Positions 15,541-25,231 of a DNA stretch of 64,000 bases are shown piece by piece (position 1 is the first letter of the stretch; each line of letters begins with the position of its first letter). Both the position numbers and the translations under genes were made by a program. The notes beneath the pieces were generated by a model that saw only the letters and a program-made list of their open reading frames with translations, was not told where the DNA came from and did no database searches. Source of the stretch: Mesorhizobium sp. B2-1-1 (GTDB lineage: Bacteria > Pseudomonadota > Alphaproteobacteria > Rhizobiales > Rhizobiaceae); contig NZ_CP083954.1 in the NCBI RefSeq assembly GCF_006442975.2, positions 372,001 to 436,000 of the forward strand, given 5' to 3'.

Positions 15541-16527
15541 TCAGACCGCCTCCCAGCCATCCTTGCCGCCGGCGCGGAAGATGGCGTCGATGACCTTCTG
15601 GTTGAGCACGGATTCCTCCAGCGTGAAGACGCGCTCCTTACCGCCCTGGGCCGCCCGCGCGAAGGTCTCGACCTCGAGCCGGTACTGCTGCGTACCGGGA
15701 AAGCGGAACACCTGCGCCTCCGTGTGGTTCTGATTGTGCAACTCGACGCGGTGGTGATCGTAGAGCCCGGCATTGAACGGCGAGAACACCTCGATGAACC
15801 CGTTCTCGCCATGGAATACCATCACCTGGCGCGCGGCCATCTGGGTCGAGAGATAGAAGGACAGTTCGAAGTCGCCGAAATCGGCGCGGATCGAGGAATA
15901 GATGTCGGTGCCGAATTTTTTGTCGCGCTCGATCGTCGCCTGCACGCGCAGCGGCTCCTTGCCGGTGGAAAAGCGCGTCGACACGGTCGGGTAGACGCCG
16001 ATGTCGGGCAGCGCGCCGCCGCCAAGGTCGAGCTGGTTGCGCATGTTGTTGGGATCGACATTGTAATAGGAGAACGCGCCCTGCACATGGCGCAGCCGGC
16101 CGATGACGCCGCTGGCGATCAGGTCGCGCACCTTGATCCATTGCGGATGGTAGACGACCATGAAGGCTTCGCAGACCAACACCTTGCTGGCATCGCGCAG
16201 CTTGATCAGCGGCGGAATGTCCTTGGCGTCGAGCGCCAACGGCTTTTCGACCAGCACATGTTTTCCCGCCTGAATGGCCTTGGCCGTCCATTCGACATGC
16301 TGCGATGTCGGCAGCGGGATATAGACGCCGTCGACCTCGTTCGAGGCGAGCAACTCCTCATAGGAACCGAAAGCATGCGGCGCGCCGAAGCGATCGGCCA
16401 ACCCACGGGCCTTCGACTGATCGCGGCTGGCGATTGCGGACAGCACGCCATTTTCCGCCTCCACGATCGCAGGTAAAAGCTGCTCGCGACCGATCTTGGC
16501 CGTCGATAACACACCCCATCGGAACAT
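15541..16527 (-). CDS. Gfo/Idh/MocA-family NAD(P)-dependent oxidoreductase
   Basis: A 328-residue oxidoreductase. N-terminal Rossmann domain ([20 protein letters not shown]) with the family EKP motif at the end of the nucleotide domain ([15 protein letters not shown], residues about 93-107), followed by the C-terminal alpha/beta substrate domain. [13 protein letters not shown] is typical of the trans-1,2-dihydrobenzene-1,2-diol/glucose-fructose oxidoreductase-like branch. The usual substrates are sugars, inositols or their derivatives; the exact one is unknown. Probably transcribed with the FAD dehydrogenase. Confidence 0.85.
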   Translation of the reverse strand: MFRWGVLSTAKIGREQLLPAIVEAENGVLSAIASRDQSKARGLADRFGAPHAFGSYEELLASNEVDGVYIPLPTSQHVEWTAKAIQAGKHVLVEKPLALDAKDIPPLIKLRDASKVLVCEAFMVVYHPQWIKVRDLIASGVIGRLRHVQGAFSYYNVDPNNMRNQLDLGGGALPDIGVYPTVSTRFSTGKEPLRVQATIERDKKFGTDIYSSIRADFGDFELSFYLSTQMAARQVMVFHGENGFIEVFSPFNAGLYDHHRVELHNQNHTEAQVFRFPGTQQYRLEVETFARAAQGGKERVFTLEESVLNQKVIDAIFRAGGKDGWEAV

Positions 16528-16629
16528 CAGGCTTCTCCTCTCGATTACAGGCGAGGAGGTTTGCCTGAAATCGGGGCAAAAGCCAATGCGGGGGCCAAGT
16601 TCCTCGCCCCACGAGCGGGGAGCGATGGC

Positions 16630-17205
16630 TCAACCCCTCTTCCCCGTCAGCCTCATGTCGAAACCGACGACGTTGGAATAGATCGGCGTGCCGACATCCA
16701 TTCCGTAGCGCGACCGCAGCACCTTGCCGGTGACGTGGAACCCGATCGTGCCGGACTTCAGGCCATCGAGCTCGGCGGTGAACTTTTCCGCAAACGTCTT
16801 GCCGCGCGCCGTCAGCCGGCCGGTGACAAGCGCCGTCGTATCGCCGGTGCGGGTCACGCTGGTCGAGCGGAACTGGATTTCGGGGCTGTTGGCCGCATCG
16901 AACACGGCGTCTGAACGCAGGAAAGCGTCGATGCGGCCCTGGCCGGTGCCGACGCTTTCGGGAAAAATGGTAAGGTTGACCTTCGAGCGGCTGACGTCGT
17001 CATTGTCGATGCGGATCGTGCCCTTGAAGTGAGCAAACGCACCATCGAAACCGCCGCCGCCGGCCTTGCCGATGGTGAAGCGGATCGAGGAGTCAGCCTG
17101 GCTGATCGTGTAACTGCCGGCGGCATCATCGAGGACAACTGCTGCCCAGACAGGCACGGCAAGGCAAGCGGCAAGGGCCGCCGATCCGAGGAGTCGCGCA
17201 TACAT
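16630..17205 (-). CDS. YceI-family periplasmic lipocalin-like protein
   Basis: A 191-residue exported protein with a clear signal peptide (MYARLLGSAALAACLAVPVW, cleaved near AWA/V). The mature part has the YceI pattern: YTISQADSSIRFTIGKAGGG, then alternating beta-strands (GTIRIDNDDVSRSKVNLTIF), EIQFRSTSVTRTGDTTALVT, and the closing GVDIRLTGK-like strand. YceI proteins are lipocalin-like beta barrels that bind polyisoprenoid or amphiphilic ligands in the periplasm. It is encoded 68 bp downstream of a cytochrome b561 gene, a pairing often seen in proteobacteria. The start is set by the signal peptide, which excludes the much longer open frame. Confidence 0.88.
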   Translation of the reverse strand: MYARLLGSAALAACLAVPVWAAVVLDDAAGSYTISQADSSIRFTIGKAGGGGFDGAFAHFKGTIRIDNDDVSRSKVNLTIFPESVGTGQGRIDAFLRSDAVFDAANSPEIQFRSTSVTRTGDTTALVTGRLTARGKTFAEKFTAELDGLKSGTIGFHVTGKVLRSRYGMDVGTPIYSNVVGFDMRLTGKRG

Positions 17206-17273
17206 GAGATTATTTCCTTCTTCGGAGGCAACGCTCTTCGCGTCCTCGCTTACAAACGAGGCCGAACCCCGTT

Positions 17274-17846
17274 CTATTCCCCGCCTGAGGAAGGCGTGAC
17301 GATGCGTGTAAGCACATTGTCCCTCAGTCGGAAATGATGGCGCAGTGCCGCCGTGACATGCAGCGCCACAAGTGCTGCGCCGGCATAGGCAAGGTACCAG
17401 TGCGCTGCCGCCCAAAAACTCTCGGCGGCATCGGATTCCGCGAGCGGCAGGTTGGGCATCACGAACAGGTTGAACGGCATGCTTGGAATTTCCAGCGTCG
17501 AGACCGAAACCAGCGCCCAGCCGGACAGAGGCAAAGCGATCTGGAAGGCATAGAGCGCCAGGTGAGCGAGCGGCGCCGCCCGGCGCTCCAGGGATCCGAC
17601 CGAGGATGGCAAGGCCGGCGCGGCATTGCCGAGCCGCCAGGCGATGCGCAGGATGATCAGGCCGAGCAGCAGGAAGCCCAGCGATTTGTGCAGCTGGATG
17701 AGCTCGAAAGCCGTGCGCTGGCTGCTGATGCGGACCATCGCGAAACCGAGCGCGAACTGGCCGATGAAGGCAAGGCCGATCAGCCAATGAAGCAGGATTG
17801 CCGCCCAACCGTAGCGGGTCGGGGTATTTATGATCGAAGCTCGCAT
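17274..17846 (-). CDS. Cytochrome b561 (di-haem membrane protein)
   Basis: A 190-residue integral membrane protein with four hydrophobic helices. Potential haem ligands are the histidines in AAILLHWLIGLAFIGQFALG, ELIQLHKSLGFLLLG, AHWYLAYAGAALVALHVTAA and the following HHF. These proteins move electrons, often from the quinone pool, in the inner membrane. Start at 17846 (MRASIINTPTRYGW) is chosen because it places helix 1 normally; upstream codons belong to repeat-like intergenic sequence. It probably forms an operon with the YceI gene. Confidence 0.88.
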   Translation of the reverse strand: MRASIINTPTRYGWAAILLHWLIGLAFIGQFALGFAMVRISSQRTAFELIQLHKSLGFLLLGLIILRIAWRLGNAAPALPSSVGSLERRAAPLAHLALYAFQIALPLSGWALVSVSTLEIPSMPFNLFVMPNLPLAESDAAESFWAAAHWYLAYAGAALVALHVTAALRHHFRLRDNVLTRIVTPSSGGE

Positions 17847-17905
17847 GGAAGGTGAACGAATGTCGCGTCGGCTTTCTTCCACCCTCCCACAAGGGAGAGG
17901 GCAGC

Positions 17906-18796
17906 CTATCCGCTCACCCTGAAGAAATCGATGAAGGCCCTGAGCGCAGGCCGCATCTGGCGGCGACTCGGATAGTAGACGAAGAAACCCTCGAAGGACG
18001 GACACCAATCCTCCAGCACGCGAACCAGCCGGCCATCGCGGAGCGGCTCGCGGACATAATCCTCGAAGACGAAGGCAAGCCCGGCCCCGTCGACCGCCGC
18101 CTGGGCGATCAGATGGTCTTCGTCGAGAATCAATGGTCCTTGCGCGGCAATCTCGATCTCCTCGCCATCCCTGGCGAATTCCCAGCGGTAGAGGATGCCG
18201 CTGGAGAAGCGGAAGCGGATGCAGCGATGGTCGGACAGGTCACGCGGGTGGCGAGGCCTCGGCATGGTGTCGAAATAGGAGGGCGAGCCGACCACGGCGC
18301 CGCGGATATCGGGCCCGATGCGCAGCGCGATCATGTCGCGCTGCAGGCTTTCGCCAAGCCGCACGCCGGCGTCGAAACCGCCTTCCACGACGTCGGTGAA
18401 GCGGTCCTCGATGACGATCTCCAGCACGATATCGGGGTAAGCCGCGGCAAAGGCGCCGAGCCGCGGGGTCAGCACCAGATGGGCTGCCGTGCGCGGCACG
18501 CTGAGCCGCAGATTGCCGGCCGGCCGGTCGCGCGCCTCGACCGCCGTCTCCAGTGCCAGGTCGATCTCCGACAGCGCCGGCCGCAATCGTTCCAGCAACC
18601 GCGCGCCCTCTTCGGTCGGGGCAACGCTGCGGGTGCTGCGTGCCAACAGCCGCACGCCAAGCCGCGCCTCAAGGCTGGACACGGCATGGCTGACCGCCGA
18701 CGGCGCGATCGCCAGTTCCCTGGCCGCGCCGCGAAAGCTGCCGCATTGGGCAACAGTTGCCAGCACCGCAAGCTGTGAAAGATGTGCCCGGTTCAT
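17906..18796 (-). CDS. LysR-family transcriptional regulator
   Basis: A 296-residue LysR regulator. The N-terminal winged helix-turn-helix (LSQLAVLATVAQCGSFRGAA, RELAIAPSAVSHAVSSLEAR, residues about 5-50) is followed by LLARSTRSVAPTEEG and a two-lobed effector domain (RLSVPRTAAHLVL ... FSSGILYRWEF ... GLAFVFEDYV). Its start lies 96 bp from the divergently transcribed aldo/keto reductase gene, the classical arrangement of a LysR protein with its target. Effector unknown. Confidence 0.92.
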   Translation of the reverse strand: MNRAHLSQLAVLATVAQCGSFRGAARELAIAPSAVSHAVSSLEARLGVRLLARSTRSVAPTEEGARLLERLRPALSEIDLALETAVEARDRPAGNLRLSVPRTAAHLVLTPRLGAFAAAYPDIVLEIVIEDRFTDVVEGGFDAGVRLGESLQRDMIALRIGPDIRGAVVGSPSYFDTMPRPRHPRDLSDHRCIRFRFSSGILYRWEFARDGEEIEIAAQGPLILDEDHLIAQAAVDGAGLAFVFEDYVREPLRDGRLVRVLEDWCPSFEGFFVYYPSRRQMRPALRAFIDFFRVSG

Positions 18797-18892
18797 TGAT
18801 CTATTTCCTAGAACGCCCCGTGCACAGATGAGCCGATTATCGAACATAAGGCAAGGCGCTATTTCCTGGGCATCGCAACAAGGAGACGCGTG

Positions 18893-19888
<996 letters not shown>

Positions 19889-19993
19889 GCTTTCACCCTC
19901 CCCCCTGTGCGGAGGTCGGCTCGCTGTCGCAGCGAAGCGAAGACAGGGGTGGGGTGGCGATGCGCGATACAGAAGATCACGGATGTCCGCGCG

Positions 19994-20023
19994 AGGCACC
20001 CCCCTCTGTCCTGCAGACATTTC
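19994..20023. repeat. Half copy of the MITE-like intergenic repeat
   Basis: GCGAGGCACCCCCCTCTGTC and the following CTGCAGACAT match the left arm of the element at 12625, but the copy stops exactly at the stop codon of the neighbouring nucleotidyltransferase gene and no right arm follows. A second GC-rich fragment (CACCCTCCCCCCTGTGCGGA) lies just before it at about 19893. Confidence 0.65.
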
Positions 20024-20626
20024 CTACCATGGCACGACCGTAATCTCCGGCCAGTAATCCCGCGCCCGCTGGCCCTTCGCCTCATGCGTCCGCTGATTGT
20101 CCATCGCCCGGTTCGGCGTGATGCGGAACGAGAAGACGTCGTCGAGACCGAACGGCGCCAGCAGTTCCAGTTGACAATCCGCGTCGTATCGCACCCCGAC
20201 CGCATGTGTCTTCGACGCAAAAAACCGGACCGACTCGCTCGAACTCGTGTAGCGCGGACAGGGCCGCCCGAACTTCTGCGGGTACCACAAATGCACCCGC
20301 GCTTGGTTGCGCACCTCGATCGGCAGGGGCAGCCCCTGGAAATGCTTCGCCGCCCGGCGGATGACGGCGTCCTCGGCCTCGTAGGACAGGTCGCTATCGT
20401 CGAAATAGAACAGGTCGACATCCTTGATGCCATAACCCGACGGCTTCCCCGTCAGATGGTTCCAGACCGAGTTATAGAGCACGCCGGAGACCGCCAGCCA
20501 GTCCGGAAGATCGAGCGTGCGGGCACATACCAGCGCTTGGCGCACGAGCGCATCCGACAGCAGGATGTCGAGAAACGCAGCGCGTTGTGCTTCGAACGGG
20601 AGCCCGGAATAGTGCAAATGGTCCAT
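20024..20626 (-). CDS. Nucleotidyltransferase-family protein (PF06042-like)
   Basis: A 200-residue protein that resembles the NTP_transf_6 nucleotidyltransferase family. WLAVSGVLYNSVWNHLTGKP (residues about 43-62) followed by the acidic motif IKDVDLFYFDDSDLSYEAED fits the nucleotidyltransferase-like G-S ... D-x-D active site. R-N-Q-A-R-V-H-L-W-Y-P-Q-K-F-G follows, typical of this family. The substrate is unknown. It is on the same strand as pheT, ending its own transcription at a truncated repeat; gap to pheT is 48 bp, so it may be read as the last gene of the pheST unit. Confidence 0.8.
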   Translation of the reverse strand: MDHLHYSGLPFEAQRAAFLDILLSDALVRQALVCARTLDLPDWLAVSGVLYNSVWNHLTGKPSGYGIKDVDLFYFDDSDLSYEAEDAVIRRAAKHFQGLPLPIEVRNQARVHLWYPQKFGRPCPRYTSSSESVRFFASKTHAVGVRYDADCQLELLAPFGLDDVFSFRITPNRAMDNQRTHEAKGQRARDYWPEITVVPW

Positions 20627-20674
20627 CGCCCTTTGGAGGGCGATTCGCCGTGCTCCCGCAATCCCGGAAAGAGG

Positions 20675-23083
20675 CTATGCCCTGAGCACGCCTCCAGTCT
20701 GCTTGCCGACATTCTCGACGACGCGCCTGGCCAACGCCTCGAAATCCTCGTCGGTCAGCGTCTTCTCGACCGGCTGGATCGACACTTCGATGGCGATGGA
20801 CTTCTTGCCCTCGCCGAGCGCCGCACCTTCGAAAACATCAAAGACCGAGACGCCGGTGACCAGCTTCTTGTCCGCGGCGAGCGCCGCGCGTACCAGCGTG
20901 CCGGCCTCGACCGCCTTGTCGACGACGAAGGCGAAGTCGCGCTTCACCGCCTGGAAGGCGGAGAGATCCAGCCTGGGCTTGGTTTTCGTCGGCTTTGCCT
21001 TGGGCTCGGGCACGGCATCGACATACACTTCGAAGCCGCAGAGCGGGCCGGAGACGTCGAGCCCTTCCAGCGTTTTTGGATGAAATTCACCGAACGTGCC
21101 GAGCACCGTCTTCGGTCCGAGCTTGATCGTTCCGGAACGACCAGGATGGTACCAGGACGGGCCGCCGGCCTCGATCTGCAGCCGCTCGACCGGCGCGCCG
21201 CAGGCTTCGAGTGCGGCGATGGCATCAGCCTTGGCGTCGAACACGCCGACCGGACCGGAATTGCCAGCCCAGTTGCGGCCGGAACCGTCGAGCTTGGCGG
21301 TGCCGCGCCGCACGCCGGCGGCAACGCGCCGTTGCTGGTCGGCGCCGTCGCCCTCATAGGTGCCGGAGACCTCGAACAACGCCACGTCGCCAATGCCCTT
21401 GTCGGCATTGCGCTGGGCGGCTGCGATCAGGCCGGGCAGCAGCGAGGGCCGCATGTCGGACATGTCGGCGGCGATCGGGTTGGCGAGCTTGAGCGAAGCC
21501 TGCCCGCCGCCGAATAGTTCGGCGTGCCTGGCGGGGATGAACGACCAGGTGACTGCCTCCATCATGCCGCGCACGGCCAGCGCCCGCTTGGCCGCGCGGG
21601 TGCGGATCTGCAGCGTCGTCAGGATCTTGCCGTTGACCGCGTCATGCGCGCCGAGCGGCTGCGAAGCGATGTTGTCGACGCCGTGGATGCGCATCACCTC
21701 CTCGACCAGGTCGGCCTTGCCGTCGACATCGGGACGCCAGGACGGCACGGCGATTTCGACGACATCGCCCGAACCCTCAGGCTTGAAGCCGAGGCGCGTG
21801 AGAATATCGAGGCTTTCCGCCGTCGGCACTTCTATGCCGGTCAGCCGCTTCACTTCCGACAGTGGGAAGGAGACGATCTTGGGCTGATGGCCGGCATAGC
21901 CGGCCACCTCGATTTCCGTCGGCGTGCCGCCGCAGAAATCAAGCACCAGCCGGGTCGCAAGCTCAACGCCCGGCACCATGAATTCGGGGTCGACCCCGCG
22001 CTCGAAACGATAGCGGGCATCGGTGATGATGCCGAGCGCGCGCCCGGTGCGGGCCGTGGTGATCGGGTCCCAGAGTGCGGATTCGATCAGCACGTCGGTC
22101 GTGTTCTCGTCGCAGCCGGAACGCTCGCCGCCCATGATGCCGGCGATCGATTCCACCCCGTTGTCATCGGCGATGACGCACATCTCCGGCGTCAACGTGT
22201 ATTCGCGGCCGTCGAGCGCCAGTACCTTTTCGCCATCCCTGGCGCGACGCACGACAAGATTGCCGGCGACCTTGCCGGCATCGAAGACATGCAGCGGCCT
22301 GCCACGATCGAAGGTGACGTAGTTGGTGATATCGACCAGCGCGCTGATGGGCCTCAGCCCAATGGCGATCAGCCGCTGCTGGAGCCATTTCGGGGACGGG
22401 CCGTTCTTGACGCCGCTGACCAGATTGAGCGCGAAGCCGGGGCAGAGTTCCGGCGCTTCGATCGTCACCTTGACGGGGCACATTCCATTGCCGACATGCG
22501 GCATGATCGCGCCGCCGACGAGGCGGCCGAGACCGCTCGCCGCGAGATCCCGGGCGATGCCGTAAACGCTGGTGGCATCAGGCCGGTTTGGCGTCAGATT
22601 GATCTCGATGACCGGATCGTCGAGATGCGCGTAAGCGGCGAAGCTGGTGCCGACCGGCGCATCTTCGGGCAGGTCGATGATGCCGTTGTGCTCGTCGGAA
22701 AGTTCCAGCTCGCGCTCGGAACACATCATGCCGTGGCTTTCGACGCCCCTGATCTTGCCAACCGTCAGCGTCACATCGATGCCGGGCACATAAGTGCCGG
22801 GCGCGGCGAAGGCGCCGATCATGCCCGCCCGCGCATTGGGTGCGCCACAGACGACCTGCACGGGCGGCTTGCCGTCGCCGGTGTCGACGGTCAGCACCCG
22901 CAGCCGGTCGGCGTCGGGATGCTGCACCGCCGTCAGCACCCTGGCGATGACGAAGGGCTTCAGGCTCGCCTTGTCGTCGACATGCTCGACCTCGAGGCCG
23001 ATCGAGGTCAGCCGCTCGACGATCTCGCCGAGCGAGGCGTCGGTCTCGAGATGGTCCTTGAGCCAGGAGAGGGTGAATTTCAT
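20675..23083 (-). CDS. pheT: Phenylalanine--tRNA ligase beta subunit
   Basis: The 802-residue beta subunit of the alpha2-beta2 enzyme that charges tRNA-Phe. Domains in order: tRNA-binding (EMAP-like) domain residues about 40-150 ([11 protein letters not shown]), B3/B4 editing domain with the central B5 domain ([31 protein letters not shown]), catalytic-like core ([20 protein letters not shown]), and the C-terminal ferredoxin-fold anticodon-binding domain ([16 protein letters not shown]). Full family length. It follows pheS after 43 bp on the same strand. Confidence 0.98.
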   Translation of the reverse strand: MKFTLSWLKDHLETDASLGEIVERLTSIGLEVEHVDDKASLKPFVIARVLTAVQHPDADRLRVLTVDTGDGKPPVQVVCGAPNARAGMIGAFAAPGTYVPGIDVTLTVGKIRGVESHGMMCSERELELSDEHNGIIDLPEDAPVGTSFAAYAHLDDPVIEINLTPNRPDATSVYGIARDLAASGLGRLVGGAIMPHVGNGMCPVKVTIEAPELCPGFALNLVSGVKNGPSPKWLQQRLIAIGLRPISALVDITNYVTFDRGRPLHVFDAGKVAGNLVVRRARDGEKVLALDGREYTLTPEMCVIADDNGVESIAGIMGGERSGCDENTTDVLIESALWDPITTARTGRALGIITDARYRFERGVDPEFMVPGVELATRLVLDFCGGTPTEIEVAGYAGHQPKIVSFPLSEVKRLTGIEVPTAESLDILTRLGFKPEGSGDVVEIAVPSWRPDVDGKADLVEEVMRIHGVDNIASQPLGAHDAVNGKILTTLQIRTRAAKRALAVRGMMEAVTWSFIPARHAELFGGGQASLKLANPIAADMSDMRPSLLPGLIAAAQRNADKGIGDVALFEVSGTYEGDGADQQRRVAAGVRRGTAKLDGSGRNWAGNSGPVGVFDAKADAIAALEACGAPVERLQIEAGGPSWYHPGRSGTIKLGPKTVLGTFGEFHPKTLEGLDVSGPLCGFEVYVDAVPEPKAKPTKTKPRLDLSAFQAVKRDFAFVVDKAVEAGTLVRAALAADKKLVTGVSVFDVFEGAALGEGKKSIAIEVSIQPVEKTLTDEDFEALARRVVENVGKQTGGVLRA

Positions 23084-23126
23084 GATGCTGTTCCGTAATG
23101 TATCGCAGCAGGAATCGTCTTGACCG

Positions 23127-24224
23127 TCACGCGCTCAGGCCCCCGAACAAAGTCGGCATGTCGAGCGGCCGGAAGCCGTAATGCGACAGCCAGCGCACAT
23201 CGGCATCGAAGAAGGCGCGCAGATCCGGCATGCCGTATTTCAGCATGGCGATGCGGTCGATGCCCATGCCCCAGGCAAAGCCCTGATATTCATCGGGATC
23301 GAGCCCGCCAGCGCGCAGAACGTTGGGGTGCACCATGCCGCAGCCAAGGATCTCCATCCAGTCGGAGCCTTCGCCGAAGCGCACCTCGCCTGGCCGCGAG
23401 CGGTCGCACTGGATATCGACCTCGAGGCTTGGCTCGGTGAACGGGAAGAAGGACGGCCGGAAGCGCATCTTGACCGACGGCACCTCGAAGAAGGCCTTGC
23501 AGAACTCTTCCAGCACCCACTTCATGTTGGCGACGTTGGCCGATTTGTCGATCACCAGCCCTTCGACCTGATGGAACATCGGCGAGTGGGTGGCGTCGGA
23601 ATCCTGCCGGTAGGTCTTGCCCGGAATGACGATGCGGATCGGCGGCTTCTGCTTCTCCATGGTGCGGATCTGCACCGGCGAGGTGTGGGTGCGCAGAAGC
23701 TTGCGCTCGCCCTTCTCGTCCGGCTGGAAGAAGAAGGTGTCATGCATCTCGCGCGCCGGATGGCCTTCCGGGAAATTCAGCGCGGTGAAATTGTAATAGT
23801 CGGTCTCGATGTCGGGCCCTTCGGCGATGGCGAAGCCGAGATCGCCGAAGATCGCCGCGATCTCGTCGATGACCTGGCTGATCGGATGAATGCGGCCGCG
23901 CTCGGCCGGCGACTGCCGCACCGGCAGCGTCACGTCGACCTTCTCCGCGGCGAGGCGGGCAGTGATGGCAACATCCCTGAGTTCCGCCTTGCGCGCGGTG
24001 AGCGCATCGGTGACGCGGTTCTTGAGGCCGTTGATGGCGGGGCCTTTGACCTGGCGCTCCTCAGCGCTCATCGAGCCGAGCGTCTTCAGCATTTCCGAGA
24101 TCGACCCCTTCTTGCCAAGGGCTGCCACGCGCACGGCTTCTATCGCGGCCTCGTCAGCAGCCGACGCTATGTCGGCGAGCAGCGAAGCTTCCAGGCTTTC
24201 AAGATTTCCAGCGGTGGCGTTCAC
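23127..24224 (-). CDS. pheS: Phenylalanine--tRNA ligase alpha subunit
   Basis: The catalytic alpha subunit, 365 residues from the chosen GTG. The N-terminal coiled coil ([20 protein letters not shown]) is followed by the class II synthetase core: motif 2 region [20 protein letters not shown] with [20 protein letters not shown], and motif 3 [24 protein letters not shown] start at 24224 is preferred because the protein then has the usual length and GAGAGAG lies upstream; a TTG at 24248 is the only longer option. pheT follows. Confidence 0.96.
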   Translation of the reverse strand: MNATAGNLESLEASLLADIASAADEAAIEAVRVAALGKKGSISEMLKTLGSMSAEERQVKGPAINGLKNRVTDALTARKAELRDVAITARLAAEKVDVTLPVRQSPAERGRIHPISQVIDEIAAIFGDLGFAIAEGPDIETDYYNFTALNFPEGHPAREMHDTFFFQPDEKGERKLLRTHTSPVQIRTMEKQKPPIRIVIPGKTYRQDSDATHSPMFHQVEGLVIDKSANVANMKWVLEEFCKAFFEVPSVKMRFRPSFFPFTEPSLEVDIQCDRSRPGEVRFGEGSDWMEILGCGMVHPNVLRAGGLDPDEYQGFAWGMGIDRIAMLKYGMPDLRAFFDADVRWLSHYGFRPLDMPTLFGGLSA

Positions 24225-24293
24225 GGCGAAACTCTCTCGATCGGGCAACCCACCATCACCGGGCGTGTCACCAATTTGGTTACATCAGGCATA

Positions 24294-24327
24294 AGAAAAA
24301 CCCGCGCCAGCCGTGCCAGCGCGGGTT
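24294..24327 (-). terminator. Intrinsic terminator after rplT
   Basis: On the minus strand AACCCGCGC pairs with GCGCGGGTT around an 11-nt loop, followed by TTTTTCT. It lies between the rplT stop codon and pheS, so the ribosomal-protein transcript ends here and pheS-pheT need their own promoter or read-through. Confidence 0.85.
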
Positions 24328-24366
24328 CCCCAAATCAGAATTTCGAATGCTTGGGAAGCGCTGGTC

Positions 24367-24768
24367 TTAGGCGACAGCGCTTTCAAAAGCATTCGGGGTG
24401 GTGTTCTTGAGGTACTCAAGAGCAACCTTGGCCTTGGCCACGAGCGCGGCGAAAGCCTGCGGCTCGTGGATGGCCATATCCGACAGGATCTTGCGATCGA
24501 TCTCAATGCCAGCCTTGTTGAGGCCGTCGATGAAACGGCCATAGGTCAGGCCGTGCTCGTGCGTCGCGGCGTTGATGCGCTGGATCCACAGCGCGCGGAA
24601 CGAGCGCTTGCGGTTCTTGCGGTCGCGATAGGCGTATTGCAGCGACTTTTCCACCGCCTGCTTGGCGATGCGGATGGTGTTCTTGCGGCGGCCGTAGAAG
24701 CCTTTCGCGGCTTTCAGGACCTTCTTGTGCTTGGCGTGCGAGGTGACGCCTCTTTTTACGCGTGCCAT
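24367..24768 (-). CDS. rplT: 50S ribosomal protein L20
   Basis: A 133-residue basic ribosomal protein needed for early 50S assembly. It starts [20 protein letters not shown] and contains [40 protein letters not shown] and the C-terminal [20 protein letters not shown], all canonical for L20. In other bacteria the C-terminal domain also binds its own mRNA leader as a repressor. Preceded by rpmI, with a palindromic repeat in the intergenic gap. Confidence 0.98.
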   Translation of the reverse strand: MARVKRGVTSHAKHKKVLKAAKGFYGRRKNTIRIAKQAVEKSLQYAYRDRKNRKRSFRALWIQRINAATHEHGLTYGRFIDGLNKAGIEIDRKILSDMAIHEPQAFAALVAKAKVALEYLKNTTPNAFESAVA

Positions 24769-24786
24769 GTCATGATCTCCTTAAAA

Positions 24787-24830
24787 GCAATTCCAGGAAA
24801 AGTGCCTTGCGGTTTTCCGTTCGGAATTGC
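24787..24830. repeat. Rhizobial intergenic palindrome, copy A (between rpmI and rplT)
   Basis: Outer arms GCAATTCC (24787-24794) and GGAATTGC (24823-24830) enclose a core with GGAAAAGTG and GCGGTTTTCC. The same plan is found at 34905-34948, and related cores at 32634-32676 and 53662-53706. Here it lies inside the rpmI-rplT transcript and could affect the relative output of the two proteins. Confidence 0.75.
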
Positions 24831-24859
24831 GTAAAACAAATTCGTGTTCGGCCGAATGC

Positions 24860-25063
24860 TCAGAGGCCGTTCGGCAGAAAATTCTTGATGACCTTCTTGC
24901 CGTCCGGTTCAGCCAGAACCATCGTGCCGCGGGCATTTCGAATGAACTTGTTGGAACGCTTGATCATGCCGTGACGCTTGCCGGCCGCAGCCGACAGGAC
25001 TTTACCCGTACCGGTGATCTTGAACCGCTTCTTGGCGGCCGATTTGGTCTTCATCTTGGGCAT
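24860..25063 (-). CDS. rpmI: 50S ribosomal protein L35
   Basis: A 67-residue basic protein of the large ribosomal subunit: [20 protein letters not shown] at the start, then [20 protein letters not shown] and the ending [12 protein letters not shown], all typical of L35. It is the first gene of the rpmI-rplT unit. A promoter and a leader hairpin lie upstream, and an insertion sequence begins just beyond that promoter. Confidence 0.97.
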   Translation of the reverse strand: MPKMKTKSAAKKRFKITGTGKVLSAAAGKRHGMIKRSNKFIRNARGTMVLAEPDGKKVIKNFLPNGL

Positions 25064-25138
25064 TTTGCTACTCCGTATTGTGGCGCACCATCGCGCTTCT
25101 TGTTCGCTTCGGGCCGACCAAAGCCCGAAAAGCAAATG

Positions 25139-25170
25139 AAACCGCCACGGCATGCCCTGCCGGGCGGTTT
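25139..25170 (-). promoter_or_regulatory. Leader hairpin before rpmI
   Basis: In the rpmI leader, AAACCGCC pairs with GGCGGTTT (25163-25170 with 25139-25146), and an inner CGGCA/TGCCG stem extends it around a 5-nt loop. A loosely T-rich stretch (CATTTGCTTTTC) follows in the direction of transcription. The position between promoter and rpmI start suits an attenuator or an L20-type autoregulatory leader. Which of these it is cannot be told from sequence. Confidence 0.55.
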
Positions 25171-25185
25171 TCTTGGAACGGCGGT

Positions 25186-25214
25186 CCTATACGTCAAAGC
25201 AGGCGACTGTGCAA
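25186..25214 (-). promoter_or_regulatory. Candidate sigma-70-type promoter of rpmI-rplT
   Basis: On the minus strand TTGCAC (25214-25209) and TATAGG (25191-25186) are separated by exactly 17 bp, a good housekeeping-type -35/-10 pair. It lies about 125 bp upstream of the rpmI ATG and ends exactly where the left target duplication of the insertion sequence begins. Confidence 0.6.
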
Positions 25215-25231
25215 CACCCACCGCGCCGCGC
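25215..25231. repeat. Left target-site duplication of the insertion sequence
   Basis: The 17-bp sequence CACCCACCGCGCCGCGC occurs here and, identically, at 26580-26596 on the other side of the insertion sequence. Such a long perfect duplication marks a simple transposition event and fits the IS1202-related group, some of whose members make 15-17-bp or longer duplications. Confidence 0.85.

Noticed and set aside
16630..17892. 420-codon frame joining cytochrome b561 and YceI regions
   Set aside because: The signal peptide at 17205 defines the YceI start. The upstream part is the shadow of the b561 gene in another frame.
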